Shown: positions 1-9,090 of the stretch, piece after piece
Position numbering within the stretch: position 1 is the stretch's first letter
Layout of the letters: every line of letters begins with the position of its first letter
Origin: Aliiglaciecola sp. 3_MG-2023
Lineage (GTDB): Bacteria > Pseudomonadota > Gammaproteobacteria > Enterobacterales > Alteromonadaceae
Direction of reading: 5' to 3'
Assembly: GCF_030548205.1 (NCBI RefSeq)
Contig: NZ_JAUORV010000021.1
Coordinates: 1-64,000, forward strand
DNA length: 64,000 nucleotides
Program-made: the position numbers and the translations under genes
The notes under the pieces: generated by a model
What the model saw: only the letters and a program-made list of their open reading frames with translations
What the model was told of the DNA's origin: nothing
The model's database searches: none

Positions 1-14
1 TGGCTTTTATCGCG

Positions 15-75
15 CCTGTAGCATGGTCTTTAGGCCATGGGGCATTTCCTCGGGGCTAAAGCCGCCGACTACAGG
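15..75. repeat. Solitary REPIN-like element
   Basis: A 61-base element begins with CCTGTAG and ends with CTACAGG. Just inside the left end is an imperfect palindrome with the loop TTTA (CATGGTC/GGCCATG), and just inside the right end is GGCTAAAGCC. GTAG followed by a hairpin, present twice in inverted orientation, is the known architecture of REP doublets (REPINs). The sequence is closest to the last unit of the array at 3994-4785: both carry CATTTCCTCGGGG and a GCCGCC stem where the other array units have GCCACC. A further half-palindrome (GGCTTTAAGCC) follows at 79-89. Confidence 0.8.
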
Positions 76-119
76 TTTGGCTTTAAGCCATGGGGATTTT
101 GTGTTGCTGCGGCAGGACT

Positions 120-142
120 AAAAAAGGGGCGTATGCCCCTTG
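120..142 (-). terminator. Intrinsic terminator of the PEP-CTERM gene
   Basis: Read on the minus strand, an AAGGGGC/GCCCCTT stem with loop ATAC is followed by a run of T. It lies 25 bases past the stop codon of the PEP-CTERM gene. Confidence 0.75.
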
Positions 143-166
143 GTATTCGATGATTGTTTCGCGGGG

Positions 167-736
167 TTATTTGGTTTGTTGTTTGCGAGCAGCTAACAAT
201 CCAGCGATACCGAAAAACAATAAAAACAGTGCTGATGGCTCTGGAACTTGTTGTACTTCAGCAATGGCTACGTCTAGGTTATAAGCGTAATCAGTGAAAG
301 TATCGAAGAAACCTTCGTTACCACCGACTGCAAGGGTGTATGAGCCTGCTTCCAATACCAAACCAGTTAAGCTTCCGCCTAAACCTGGTACATAGGGGCT
401 GTTACCATCTACGTAAACTAGGAAGCTGAACAAGTCGCTAAAGTCGCCGCTATTTGAAAAAGGAATGGCGAAATCATTAGCAACAGTACCTTGATATAAG
501 CTCAAACCCATTGTGATAAATGAAGCTGTGGTGGCAGAGAAGGTAGATTGTGCTGCAACATCAAATGTGATGAAGTCAATTCCGTCACCAAAAGTGTCTT
601 CATTCAACCAACCGCTATCGCCAACTACTGAGTCAGAAAGTAAGCCGCTGCTTGGAAGTGAAATGATAGAAGCTGAAGCTGATGCGCTGCAAAGCAACAC
701 TAGAGCTGCAAGCATGGGAGTTAATATACGTTTCAT
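167..736 (-). CDS. PEP-CTERM sorting domain protein
   Basis: A 189-residue exported protein. It has an N-terminal signal peptide (MKRILTPMLAALVLLCSASA, cleavage probably near residue 22), a Ser/Gly/Asp-rich beta-type body, and a C-terminal PEP-CTERM sorting signal. That signal is VPEP at about residue 163, then a hydrophobic helix (ALFLLFFGIAGLLAA) and the basic tail RKQQTK. In this family the tail is recognised by an exosortase and the protein is delivered to the cell surface or exopolysaccharide. No exosortase gene is in the window. The body, roughly residues 50-155, looks like the DVUA0089-type or pre-peptidase C-like module common in such proteins, but I cannot assign it firmly. A terminator lies directly downstream. 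Confidence 0.8.
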   Translation of the reverse strand: MKRILTPMLAALVLLCSASASASIISLPSSGLLSDSVVGDSGWLNEDTFGDGIDFITFDVAAQSTFSATTASFITMGLSLYQGTVANDFAIPFSNSGDFSDLFSFLVYVDGNSPYVPGLGGSLTGLVLEAGSYTLAVGGNEGFFDTFTDYAYNLDVAIAEVQQVPEPSALFLLFFGIAGLLAARKQQTK

Positions 737-757
737 AGTCTTTCCTAAAGTTAATCA

Positions 758-784
758 GGCACCTGCGAAGTGTTTCGAGGTGCC
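758..784. other. Intergenic hairpin between PhoX-like and PEP-CTERM genes
   Basis: A GGCACCT/AGGTGCC stem encloses an inner CGAA/TTCG pairing. It sits in the 67-base gap between the two minus-strand genes. There is no T-run after it, so it may act as an attenuator or mRNA-stability hairpin rather than a strong terminator. Confidence 0.45.
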
Positions 785-803
785 ATTTGTTGTTATTTTT
801 AAA

Positions 804-2264
804 TTAAAGTGCGCCGTTTTCCCACGGACCTGTTATTGCGAATGTTACGCCAGGAGATTGCACATTCACGAATAACCAACGACCATAGAAACATGCACCA
901 GCCATTTCTTGGCTAGTAAAGCTGCGTCTGTTGCTGCCGTCAGTTGAATCGCCAACTGAATCCCAGAAGTTAGCTTCTGTGCCTGGGTAAACTGAATCAA
1001 TGTGAGCTAAATCACCTTGGTCCAAAGACACGTTATTTTCTGCGAACGGGAAGGTTTCACCAGCCATAGTCAAACCAATAAGACGTTTAGGGTTAGAGCT
1101 TCCGTCTTCACACATCAAAATGTTTCCACGAGGGCTGATAGCGATGTTATCTGGCGCGTTCACTTCGTTAACAGCGTCTGTAGATTCAAATATAATGGTT
1201 AGGGTTTCTTTGCGTGGGTCGTAGCAGAAGATTTGACCTAAGTTTGCTGCGCCACCTGAAGTAGATACGAAGTAGATTTTGCCATCGTCGTACCAGCAAC
1301 CTTCGCCACGCTCTACAATTGCAGCGTCTGAAGCTTGGTTGTAACATCTATCAGTTGTTGCATCTGGATCAGCAATTTCTTGCCAAGTAACATCCCAAAC
1401 TGTTCCTACTGTAAGGCCACCACGTAAATCAACGCGAGACTCACCGTTTAGTACCATTCCGTACAAGCTACCGCCCGACTTCAAGTCACCCCATTCGCCG
1501 TCTGGAACAAATCTGTAGAATGCAGATGAACCTGCATCTTCAGTTTCATATACATAGCCTGTTGCTGGATCTACAGCGGCAGCTTCATGTGAGAAGCGAC
1601 CCATTTCACGAATAGGTTGGCCGTCAGAAATTCCAAATCCAGGTACTTCAAATACGTAACCGTGGTTTTCGCCTTGTGGACCAGCATTCCAGTTGTGGAA
1701 GGTTTCTTCACAAGATAACCACGTTCCCCAAGGTGTGCTTCCGCCAGCACAGTTTCTGATCGTGCCGCCTAAGCTGTTGTATGAAGATAAAAATTCACCT
1801 TTAACTACATCAAACATCAGGTTAGTAGTGCCGCCGTTTTGCGCAGCGTTATATACGCCACGGCCACCGCGAGGTGATGCTGGAGCGCCTTCGCCTTCTG
1901 AACATTCGTGGTTGCGAACAAGACAGATGATGTTGCCTTTAACAGCAGCAATACCCATGCCGTCATGATCAGTAGGAGTCGGCAAAAGGTCTGATTGTGT
2001 TTGGCCTGTCCAACCGTATGAGGTGTATTCAAAACCTTCTGGTAAAGAAAGTAGATTTAAACCTGTTGCTTTATCTGCTGTAGGTACTAGCGGGCCATAT
2101 GAATTGCTAAATGGCAATGACGCTGCTTGGGCTTTGCTAGATACCGCTGCGAAAGCAGTACTGGCTGCTGCAATAGAACCACCTTTTAATACTTGGCGAC
2201 GGCTAAATGCAGGTTCAATTTTATCATCGTTTTGTGGAATTAAATCTAAATCTTGTTCTGACAT
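804..2264 (-). CDS. Tat-exported PhoX-like (DUF839) protein
   Basis: A 486-residue protein of the DUF839/PhoX beta-propeller family. Characterised members are Ca/Fe-dependent alkaline phosphatases exported by the Tat pathway. The N-terminus carries a twin-arginine signal (SRRQVLKGG at about residues 21-29), followed by an Ala-rich hydrophobic stretch ending near AQA-A. The body shows typical family segments such as LLSLPEGFEYTSYGWTG, LVRNHECSEGEG, GGTIRNCAGGSTPWGTWLSC, EET and SPRGNILMCEDG. It is shorter than the 600-plus residues of many PhoX proteins, so phosphatase activity is not assured. Finding it one gene from tatABC is notable because it is a Tat substrate by signal. Family assignment is firm, function is inferred. 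Confidence 0.8.
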   Translation of the reverse strand: MSEQDLDLIPQNDDKIEPAFSRRQVLKGGSIAAASTAFAAVSSKAQAASLPFSNSYGPLVPTADKATGLNLLSLPEGFEYTSYGWTGQTQSDLLPTPTDHDGMGIAAVKGNIICLVRNHECSEGEGAPASPRGGRGVYNAAQNGGTTNLMFDVVKGEFLSSYNSLGGTIRNCAGGSTPWGTWLSCEETFHNWNAGPQGENHGYVFEVPGFGISDGQPIREMGRFSHEAAAVDPATGYVYETEDAGSSAFYRFVPDGEWGDLKSGGSLYGMVLNGESRVDLRGGLTVGTVWDVTWQEIADPDATTDRCYNQASDAAIVERGEGCWYDDGKIYFVSTSGGAANLGQIFCYDPRKETLTIIFESTDAVNEVNAPDNIAISPRGNILMCEDGSSNPKRLIGLTMAGETFPFAENNVSLDQGDLAHIDSVYPGTEANFWDSVGDSTDGSNRRSFTSQEMAGACFYGRWLFVNVQSPGVTFAITGPWENGAL

Positions 2265-2430
2265 GAGTTTCAGGTCCTTTAATTATTAGTGGTTTGGCTT
2301 AGATTGATATCTACACTGGAAATCAACTAGCTGACTATTAATTTACGGACCTTAGATGACAGTTTCGCATCGATTTTTTTACGTTTTTCTAAACTTTTAA
2401 TTACATAAATATGTCTTTTTTATGAACGAC

Positions 2431-3249
2431 TTAGGTGGATTGATCCATCTGTTTGCGAAGTGCCTGTTGCTGCTCAGATTGAGTCCAAATTATCAATATA
2501 ATCGACAACTCATACAAGGCTAAAATAGGCACGCCTAAGGCAATTTGCGATATCAAATCTGGCGGGGTAATAAGTGCGGCAATGAAAAATACCGCCACCA
2601 CGGCATGCTTGCGGTAATCCTTCAAGGTTTGTGCGTCTATTACTCCTGCTTTAGCTAATACCAGAAGTAAAACAGGTAGTTCGAAACATAGGCCAAAGGC
2701 GAGGATTAAACGAATAACCAGCGCTAGGTATTCACTCATTTTGGCTTCTAATTCTACGTTTATGGTGGCGTTTTGACCACTTGATTCAAAGCTAATGAAA
2801 AACTCCCAAGCCAAGGGCATTACAACATAAAAGGCCAGTGCTGCACCCATCACAAACAGGATAGGGGTAGCAATAAAAAGGGGAGATAAGGCTTTTTGTT
2901 CGTTTTTGTACATGCCGGGCGCAATGAACTTCCAAATCTGGATTAATGTGATAGGCAAAGTACAAAAGGTGGCGCTAAAAAAGGCAAGTTTTATATAAGT
3001 GAAAAAGGCTTCGTGCAACCCGGTGTAGATCATTCGTCTGCCGCTATCCGGGCCAAAAATTTGGTATAAAGGTTGTTGTAGAAAGCTGTAAATTTGCTCG
3101 GCAAAAAAGTAAGACACGCCAAACATCAGGGCAAAAAAAGCAAAACAAAAAAGTAGACGTCTGCGTAATTCTATTAAATGAGTAAGCAGGGGCGCTTTGC
3201 TGTGCACGTCATCATTTGGGGTGGTGGCTTTTTCTTGAGTTTGGCTCAT
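2431..3249 (-). CDS. tatC: Sec-independent protein translocase TatC
   Basis: A 272-residue six-helix membrane protein, the core receptor of the Tat export machine that binds twin-arginine signals. The hallmarks are [14 protein letters not shown] near the N-terminus (the cytoplasmic loop/TM1 region), [24 protein letters not shown] around residue 190, and [15 protein letters not shown] near 225. The start overlaps the tatB stop by four bases (ATGA), so translation is probably coupled. It is the last gene of the tatABC operon. Confidence 0.97.
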   Translation of the reverse strand: MSQTQEKATTPNDDVHSKAPLLTHLIELRRRLLFCFAFFALMFGVSYFFAEQIYSFLQQPLYQIFGPDSGRRMIYTGLHEAFFTYIKLAFFSATFCTLPITLIQIWKFIAPGMYKNEQKALSPLFIATPILFVMGAALAFYVVMPLAWEFFISFESSGQNATINVELEAKMSEYLALVIRLILAFGLCFELPVLLLVLAKAGVIDAQTLKDYRKHAVVAVFFIAALITPPDLISQIALGVPILALYELSIILIIWTQSEQQQALRKQMDQST

Positions 3250-3647
3250 TGGGATAGCTTCTGGTTAGTGTTGCCGGCGGATTGCTCTTCTTGTTCTTCT
3301 TGCGCTTTTTGTTGTTGCTCAACTTCGGCTTTTTTATTGGCTATTTGCTGAGCCCGATTAGTATGGTACTCGGCGTTTTGCGAACCTGGAATGAAGTCGT
3401 CGGGCAAATTACGTATGTCTTCAGGTAGAAGTTGCTTCCAGTTTGTTGACTCTGTGGTTGTGCCTTCAACAATGCGTATTTCATTTTCAAGCTGTTTAAA
3501 GCCGCCTTTTACGTCATTGATGGTACGCTTAGCTTTGGTCACAAATTGATTAATCATTTTGAACATTTTGGGCAGATCCTTAGGACCTATAACCAACAAT
3601 GCTAATGCGCCAACAAAACCAAGTTCAATCCAACTGAGGTCAAACAT
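3246..3647 (-). CDS. tatB: Sec-independent protein translocase TatB
   Basis: A 133-residue protein with a single N-terminal transmembrane helix (about residues 5-21, with [19 protein letters not shown]), then an amphipathic helix and a long charged Gln/Glu-rich tail. TatB pairs with TatC to form the signal-peptide receptor. The Glu near residue 8 and the GPKDLP hinge are family marks and separate it from TatA. The tail is rich in [12 protein letters not shown] and likely disordered. It lies 21 bases after tatA and overlaps tatC by four bases. Confidence 0.95.
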   Translation of the reverse strand: MFDLSWIELGFVGALALLVIGPKDLPKMFKMINQFVTKAKRTINDVKGGFKQLENEIRIVEGTTTESTNWKQLLPEDIRNLPDDFIPGSQNAEYHTNRAQQIANKKAEVEQQQKAQEEQEEQSAGNTNQKLSQ

Positions 3648-3668
3648 AATATGCTCCAGTAGCGGTAT

Positions 3669-3884
3669 TTATTGGCTTTCGAGCTTTTCTTTGGATTTAG
3701 GTTCGTTTGTTCCTTGGGTCGTTTCTTCTTCTTCGTTTTCACTAATTCCTTGTTTGAAGCTCTTGATACCTTGAGCCAAGTCTCCCATTAATGCAGGGAT
3801 ACGACCTCTGCCAAACAATAAAATGAATAACAACGCCACTAGAACTACTTGCCAAATACTTAAACTCATTGTTGTGCTCTCCAA
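3669..3884 (-). CDS. tatA: Sec-independent protein translocase TatA
   Basis: A 71-residue protein with an N-terminal transmembrane helix (SIWQVVLVALLFILLFG), then the GRGRIPALMGDLAQGIKSFKQG amphipathic helix and an acidic tail. TatA multimerises to form the protein-conducting element of the Tat translocase. The FGRGRIP hinge is the TatA signature. It is first in tatABC. The operon promoter should lie in 3885-3960, just before the REPIN array. Confidence 0.95.
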   Translation of the reverse strand: MESTTMSLSIWQVVLVALLFILLFGRGRIPALMGDLAQGIKSFKQGISENEEEETTQGTNEPKSKEKLESQ

Positions 3885-3945
3885 TTAAAGTGCAACAAGG
3901 ATGCTATGCAAATATGACTAAGCTATTACGAAATTGTGAACTTAA

Positions 3946-4786
3946 GATGTAGCTTGATCTTTAGGCCATGTTTTGGAGGGGGTATCCAACCTTGTAGCAT
4001 GGCCTTTAGGCCATGAGAGACCATGGGGGGCCATGGGGTATTTCTCTCGGGGCTAAAGCCACCGACTACAGGGTGTCTTTAGGTCATGGGTTTTTGAGGG
4101 GGTATCCATCCCTGTAGCATGGCCTTTAGGCCATGGGAGGTCATGAGAGGCCGTGGGGCATTTTTCTAGGGGCTAAAGCCACCGACTACAGGGTGTCTTT
4201 AGGCCCTGGTTTTTTGAGGGGGTATCCATCCCTGTAGCATGGCCTTTAGGCCATGAGAGGCCATGGGGCATTTTTCTCGGGGCTAAAGCCACCGACTACA
4301 GGGTATCTTTAGGCCCTGGTTTTTTGAGGGATATCCATCCCTGTAGCATGGCCTTTAGGCCATGGGGGCCATGGGGTATTTCTCTCGGGGCTAAAGCCAC
4401 CGACTACAGGGTGTCTTTAGGTCATGGGTTTTTGAGGGGGTATCCATCCCTGTAGCATGGTCTTTAGGCCATGGGGGCCATGGGGCATTTCTCTCGGGGC
4501 TAAAGCCACCGACTACAGGGTGTCTTTAGCCCCTGGTTTTTTGAGGGGTGTCTTTATGCCATGGCTTTTTGAGGGGGTATCCATCCTTGTAGCATGGTCT
4601 TTAGGCAATGGGGGCCATGAGAGGCCATGGGGCATTTCTCTCGGGGCTAAAGCCACCGACTACAGGGTGCCTTCAGGCCCTGGATTTTTGAGGGAGTATC
4701 CATCCCTGTAGCATGGTCTTTAGGCCATGAGAGGTCACGAGGGGCCATGGGGCATTTCCTCGGGGCTAAAGCCGCCGACTACAGGG
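3946..4786. repeat. Tandem array of seven REPIN units
   Basis: Seven inverted REP doublets follow each other. GTAG starts are at 3994, 4114, 4234, 4343, 4452, 4589 and 4708; the matching CTAC ends begin at 4066, 4186, 4306, 4404, 4513, 4660 and 4779. The period is 109-137 bases. Each unit has a left hairpin (CATGGCC-TTTA-GGCCATG), a variable GGCCATGGGGCATTT core, and a right hairpin (GGGGCTAAAGCC then ACCGACTACAGG). Spacers of about 40-45 bases are also conserved (GGTGTCTTTAGG, TTTTTTGAGGGGGTATCCAT). A degenerate half-unit with GTAG precedes the array at 3949. Two inverted REPs with different stems and outer GTAG tetranucleotides match the known REPIN design. The array fills the gap between tatA and the RND permease gene. 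Its last unit reaches into the permease gene and supplies its stop codon. Confidence 0.9.
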
Positions 4787-7700
4787 TGTTTTGTTGGGGG
4801 CTTGGTTCGGGTGTTGAGAGCTTCCCTTTGAGCCATCTAAATGGCAATTTAATATCATCTAGAATCAGGTACATACATGGAATCAGAATCAAGGTCACTA
4901 TGGTGGCGTACAAAACCGCAAAACCGAGGGCGATGGCCATGGGCACTACCATGCGTGCTTGCATACTGGTTTCAAACATAATTGGCAGTACACCGACGAA
5001 CGTGGTGATCGAGGTTAATGTGATGGCTCTGAAACGAGCGCAACCAGCATCTAGCACTGCTTGTTTAATATGAACACCGTTCTTGCGCATGGTATTGATA
5101 AAATCTGTCATCAACAGGGAGTCGTTAATTACCACCCCAGCAGCGGCAATGAGTCCAAAGGTCGACATGGTGCTTAGGTCAGTACCAAAAACGAAATGCC
5201 CCCAAATTGCGCCGGTAAAACTAAATGGGATAACCATCAAAATCATGAAGGGTTGCATGTAGCTTTTCAGCGGCACTGCCAAAAGAATGTACATCATAAT
5301 TAACCCTGCAATGAAGAACAAAACTTGTTCATCTTGCTGTGCTTGGCTTTCTTCAATTGCCCCACCGAGTTCGGTTTTCACTGACGGGAAGACTTTTTGC
5401 AATTCAGGCAGAAGATCGCTGGCAATTTTTTCCACCACTGCGTTGGGTTCTACCGCTTCTTCGTCTATGTTGCCGTACACATAAACACTGCGGTATCCCC
5501 CTTCTCGACGGATATAGCTAATACCAGGAGCCTCTTCTAAGTTCACTACGTCACCCAGCATCACTTCTTTACCCGAAGGTGTGGTTATAACCGCATATTT
5601 GAGTTCAGAAAAACGTTCTCTCGTGAGCCTGGGATAGCGCACCATGACTCTAACTTCTTCACCATCACGAATCACCCGTTGGGCTTCACCGCCATAAAAG
5701 CTAGTACCGACTTGGTTGGCGACTGACGCAAGATCCAGCCCCAAATCATAAGCAACGGGTAACAAGGTCATTTGGATTTCCTTGCTGGCGGGATCGATAG
5801 TGGAACTAATATCGAATAAACCTTCTTCTTGTTGCAACAACTCAATGAACTTGAGGCCCGCTGCGTTGAGGGTTTCAATGTCTGAGCCAAATAATAAGTA
5901 GCCGAAATCGCCATCACCATTGCCATCAGCAAAGGGGTCATCTCTAATGGTAAATGATTTCATACCGGGAATTTCGGGGATTTCTGCTCGCCACCTTCTG
6001 GTGAGCTCAAAGGTATCAAAGTGACGCTCTTCTTCGGGTACCAGAGCAATCAAAATTCGCCCATCTGTGCGCCCCTGATTATACGAAAGAGTGTCGGTGA
6101 TTAAGCCTGAACCATATTCATTTTTAATGTCATTTTCCACTTTCTCGATAACTTTTTCGATAATGTGTAAGGCTTCTATGGTCGCCGTATCAGATACGGT
6201 TTCATTCATTTCAATGCGAATTGAAGGAAAGTCGTGAGGCACCGGCGGGGTCGGCACCATACGTACAAAATTGCCGGATATTAAGCCAACACTGATCAGT
6301 AAAAAGGCCACAAAAGTCGCAAATACCGCCCAACGAAAGCGAGTACAGACTTCGATAAAATTGCGATAAGGTCCGTTAACAAAACCAAAAAAACGGGTAT
6401 TGAATCTATCTCGCCAACTGCCAGTTTTGATAGGTTTAAAATTAGTATGTGCCAAGTGAGCGGGTAAGATTAACTTAGATTCAACTAAGCTGTAGGCCAA
6501 ACAGAATATGGCCACACCGGCGATATTCCACATTAATGTACCTTGAAAACCGCTGCCCTGGGTAAAGGGTAAAAACACCGCTACGGTGGTTAAAACACCA
6601 AAGGTCGCAGGAGTGGCGACGCGTTTAGCCCCTCGAACCACACTTTCCACACCGCCACCGTGCTTTTCAATTTCCGTATAGGCACTTTCACCTATGACAA
6701 TGGCATCATCCACCACAATACCTAGCACCATAATAAAGGCAAATAGAGACAGCACATTAATGGTGAGACCAAACATACTCATGGTCAAAATCGCGCCTAA
6801 GAAACACACGGGGAGACCAATCATAACCCACAAAGCGAGTCTAAATCGCAGGAACAAGGTCAACATAAAAGCGACCAGTATGGAACCTTGAAACAGGTTA
6901 CTTAGCATCATATTGAGACGCTCTGTAACGTAGGTGGTCATGTCGACTAAAATTTTAAGTTCTAAACCGTCGGAAAGGGTTTCATTGCGTTGTTTGACGT
7001 ACGCTTTTACCGAATCTGCCACGGCAATCATATTTTGCTCTTTAGTGGCCTTAACCGACATATAAATGGCATTTTGACCAGAAAAACTAAAATAACGCTC
7101 ACCTTCGGTGAAACCGTCTTGAATAATAGCCACGTCTTCTAGTAATACCTTGGCGCCATTTGTCCCTATTTTGATTGGAATGCGGCGAAATTCGTCACCT
7201 TTGTAAAATTGGTTCTCCACTCGTACCGAAATAATACCTGTGTCGGTGCGAAGCTGACCGGCTGAATAATTTGCCGAAAAGCGCTGAATTGCGAGGCGAA
7301 CTTCCTCAAGGGTTAGGTTGTATTTGCGTAACTCGTTAGGTTTTATTTCGACGGCAATTTCGTCTTCCGGCGCTTTTAGCTCGACTAAAGACACATTATT
7401 TAACTGTAATAGCTCGGTCTCGATCTCTTTGGCGAGTGGCTTTAATTCTCCCGTCGTTGTATTGCCAACTATGGCCATTTCAATAACGTCTTGATTAAAT
7501 TCTTCTAGGTTAACTGTGACCGGTTCCATGCCTGCCGGAAAGGTAGCGATACCGTCGACTCGCACCTTAACTTTGTCTAATACTTCAGACAATTCCTCAT
7601 CAGGATCAATTTCTAAACTCACCGTACCACTGTTTCTAAAGGCCCTTGAAATACTGCGATTAATCTCGGTAACGTCTTTTAAGGCTTCATCTATCTTAAT

Positions 7701-7913
7701 CAGAATACCTTCTTCAATTTCTTGCGGAGAAGCGCCAGGGTAATTGGCTTGGATGGTAATGAAATTGATTTCTAAACTAGGAAACATTTGTCTGGGCAAG
7801 GAAAAATAGCTTGCCGCTCCTAGCACCGCAATAAATACCATGAGCAAGTTAGCTGCGACCGAATTATTAGCAAAGTAGGCGATTAGACCCGTTTGTTTGG
7901 CTTCTTTAGTCAT
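4779..7913 (-). CDS. RND family efflux transporter permease
   Basis: A 1044-residue inner-membrane proton-driven pump of the AcrB/MexF superfamily. The layout is TM1 (about 17-36), a periplasmic porter half (about 40-330), TM2-6, a second porter half (about 560-860) and TM8-12. The paired aspartates expected in TM4 are visible in GIVVDDAIVIGE near residue 400, and TM10 has AAAGVVINDSLLMTDF. N-terminal family segments include SLPRQMFPSLEINFITI and YPGASPQEIEEGI. The adaptor gene lies 10 bases upstream, and an outer-membrane TolC-like partner is not in the window. The stop codon TAG and the preceding few bases lie inside the last REPIN unit, so the final residues (QNTL) are encoded at or in repeat DNA. 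The substrate cannot be told from sequence. Confidence 0.93.
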   Translation of the reverse strand: MTKEAKQTGLIAYFANNSVAANLLMVFIAVLGAASYFSLPRQMFPSLEINFITIQANYPGASPQEIEEGILIKIDEALKDVTEINRSISRAFRNSGTVSLEIDPDEELSEVLDKVKVRVDGIATFPAGMEPVTVNLEEFNQDVIEMAIVGNTTTGELKPLAKEIETELLQLNNVSLVELKAPEDEIAVEIKPNELRKYNLTLEEVRLAIQRFSANYSAGQLRTDTGIISVRVENQFYKGDEFRRIPIKIGTNGAKVLLEDVAIIQDGFTEGERYFSFSGQNAIYMSVKATKEQNMIAVADSVKAYVKQRNETLSDGLELKILVDMTTYVTERLNMMLSNLFQGSILVAFMLTLFLRFRLALWVMIGLPVCFLGAILTMSMFGLTINVLSLFAFIMVLGIVVDDAIVIGESAYTEIEKHGGGVESVVRGAKRVATPATFGVLTTVAVFLPFTQGSGFQGTLMWNIAGVAIFCLAYSLVESKLILPAHLAHTNFKPIKTGSWRDRFNTRFFGFVNGPYRNFIEVCTRFRWAVFATFVAFLLISVGLISGNFVRMVPTPPVPHDFPSIRIEMNETVSDTATIEALHIIEKVIEKVENDIKNEYGSGLITDTLSYNQGRTDGRILIALVPEEERHFDTFELTRRWRAEIPEIPGMKSFTIRDDPFADGNGDGDFGYLLFGSDIETLNAAGLKFIELLQQEEGLFDISSTIDPASKEIQMTLLPVAYDLGLDLASVANQVGTSFYGGEAQRVIRDGEEVRVMVRYPRLTRERFSELKYAVITTPSGKEVMLGDVVNLEEAPGISYIRREGGYRSVYVYGNIDEEAVEPNAVVEKIASDLLPELQKVFPSVKTELGGAIEESQAQQDEQVLFFIAGLIMMYILLAVPLKSYMQPFMILMVIPFSFTGAIWGHFVFGTDLSTMSTFGLIAAAGVVINDSLLMTDFINTMRKNGVHIKQAVLDAGCARFRAITLTSITTFVGVLPIMFETSMQARMVVPMAIALGFAVLYATIVTLILIPCMYLILDDIKLPFRWLKGKLSTPEPSPQQNTL

Positions 7914-7923
7914 GATTCTCGAC

Positions 7924-9090
7924 CTACTGTTTAGGTTGCTGGGCGACTAAATCGTCATCGTTCGCTGCGCTAGACAAGCGCACTTCCATATTCTTTTGCG
8001 GGTACTCAGGCACTGTTGTGACCACGCGATCTTGTTCGTTCAAGCCACGTTTAATAATAAAGTGTGCACCTTCTTCACGAATAATATCGACGGGTTTAGG
8101 TTGCAACTTGTTGTTGTCATCCACCACCCAAACGTTTTTGTTAGTTACTAAATCTTGTGGCAATCGATAAACATTCTCCAGTACCTGACCGGAGATATTT
8201 ACTTCAACATAGCTGCCAAATTTTAATGGGGGGACGTGGCTTTTTAATCCATAGGGATCGTCAATTTGCACAACGATATGGCTCATTCGAGTAGATTGAT
8301 CGATAACGCCAGTATCACGGACCACTTTGCCAGCTCGAGTAAAGGTGTTAACGCCTTTGCTGATCACGACAGCCTCTTGGTTTTCGAGGTTAGTAGGCAA
8401 AAACGCACTGTCAAAGCCGGCTATTGGGAACAGCACCTCGGCAGACTCAATATTATTTAAGGTACCCACTTTAGCACCGCTACTCACGTACTCACCCAAA
8501 CCAATGGTGCGCTCAATTACTAAGGCGTCGTAGGGGGAAGTGACTTGGCAATTATCTAAATCACGTTGCGCGATTTTCATTCTTGCCTCGGCCGATTTAA
8601 CGGCCGCTTGGGCACTCATTATTTGTGGTTTTCGAAGATACAAGTCACTGACCTTAGTGGCAGAGAGGTTTTTGGCCTCTTGCTTGGCGACTTCGCCCTG
8701 GGCTTGTTCTTCAATTAACGCGCTTTGTGCTTGCATATATTCCGCTTCCGCTTGCAACAATGCCGCTTCGTATGCGTCTGTTTCAATACTAAATAACACT
8801 TCACCCCGTTTGACTAGGCCACCGGCGACGAATTTAGGATTCCAACTGATGATTTCTCCCGAGACTTGGGCCGACAAATTAGTGCTTTCCAGGGGGGTGA
8901 CTTCACCAAAACTGTGGATCAGTACTTGATAATTAATGGGGTTAGCAGCAAGTATGTCAACCAGGGGGCGGGTATCAACCTTTTCTTGACTGGTTTCGTC
9001 TTTACCCGATGCGCTAATTACCATCATAGCGCCTATTCCTAAGCCAACTATTACAACGAATAGAAGCGCTTTAATCCATGTATTGTTCAT
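7924..9090 (-). CDS. RND efflux periplasmic adaptor subunit
   Basis: A 388-residue membrane-fusion protein. It has an N-terminal membrane anchor (about residues 7-27), a lipoyl/biotinyl-like half-motif around SAQVSGEIISWNPKFVAGG, a long alpha-hairpin rich in Ala/Glu/Gln (about 100-175), the returning lipoyl half (TSPYDALVIERTIGLGEYVSSG), then beta-barrel and membrane-proximal domains. It bridges the permease encoded 10 bases downstream to an outer-membrane channel. No lipobox is seen, so it is held by the N-terminal helix. There is no regulator gene beside it. Confidence 0.92.
   Translation of the reverse strand: MNNTWIKALLFVVIVGLGIGAMMVISASGKDETSQEKVDTRPLVDILAANPINYQVLIHSFGEVTPLESTNLSAQVSGEIISWNPKFVAGGLVKRGEVLFSIETDAYEAALLQAEAEYMQAQSALIEEQAQGEVAKQEAKNLSATKVSDLYLRKPQIMSAQAAVKSAEARMKIAQRDLDNCQVTSPYDALVIERTIGLGEYVSSGAKVGTLNNIESAEVLFPIAGFDSAFLPTNLENQEAVVISKGVNTFTRAGKVVRDTGVIDQSTRMSHIVVQIDDPYGLKSHVPPLKFGSYVEVNISGQVLENVYRLPQDLVTNKNVWVVDDNNKLQPKPVDIIREEGAHFIIKRGLNEQDRVVTTVPEYPQKNMEVRLSSAANDDDLVAQQPKQ

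Noticed and set aside
3994-4786. CRISPR array
   Set aside because: The repeats are inverted doublets with palindromic arms and the spacers are conserved instead of unique; no cas gene is nearby.
4457-5073. Open frames reading through the REPIN array (4457-4711, 4747-5073)
   Set aside because: They translate repeat units (a recurring ISLGAKATDYRV peptide) or the antisense of the RND gene, with no ribosome site.
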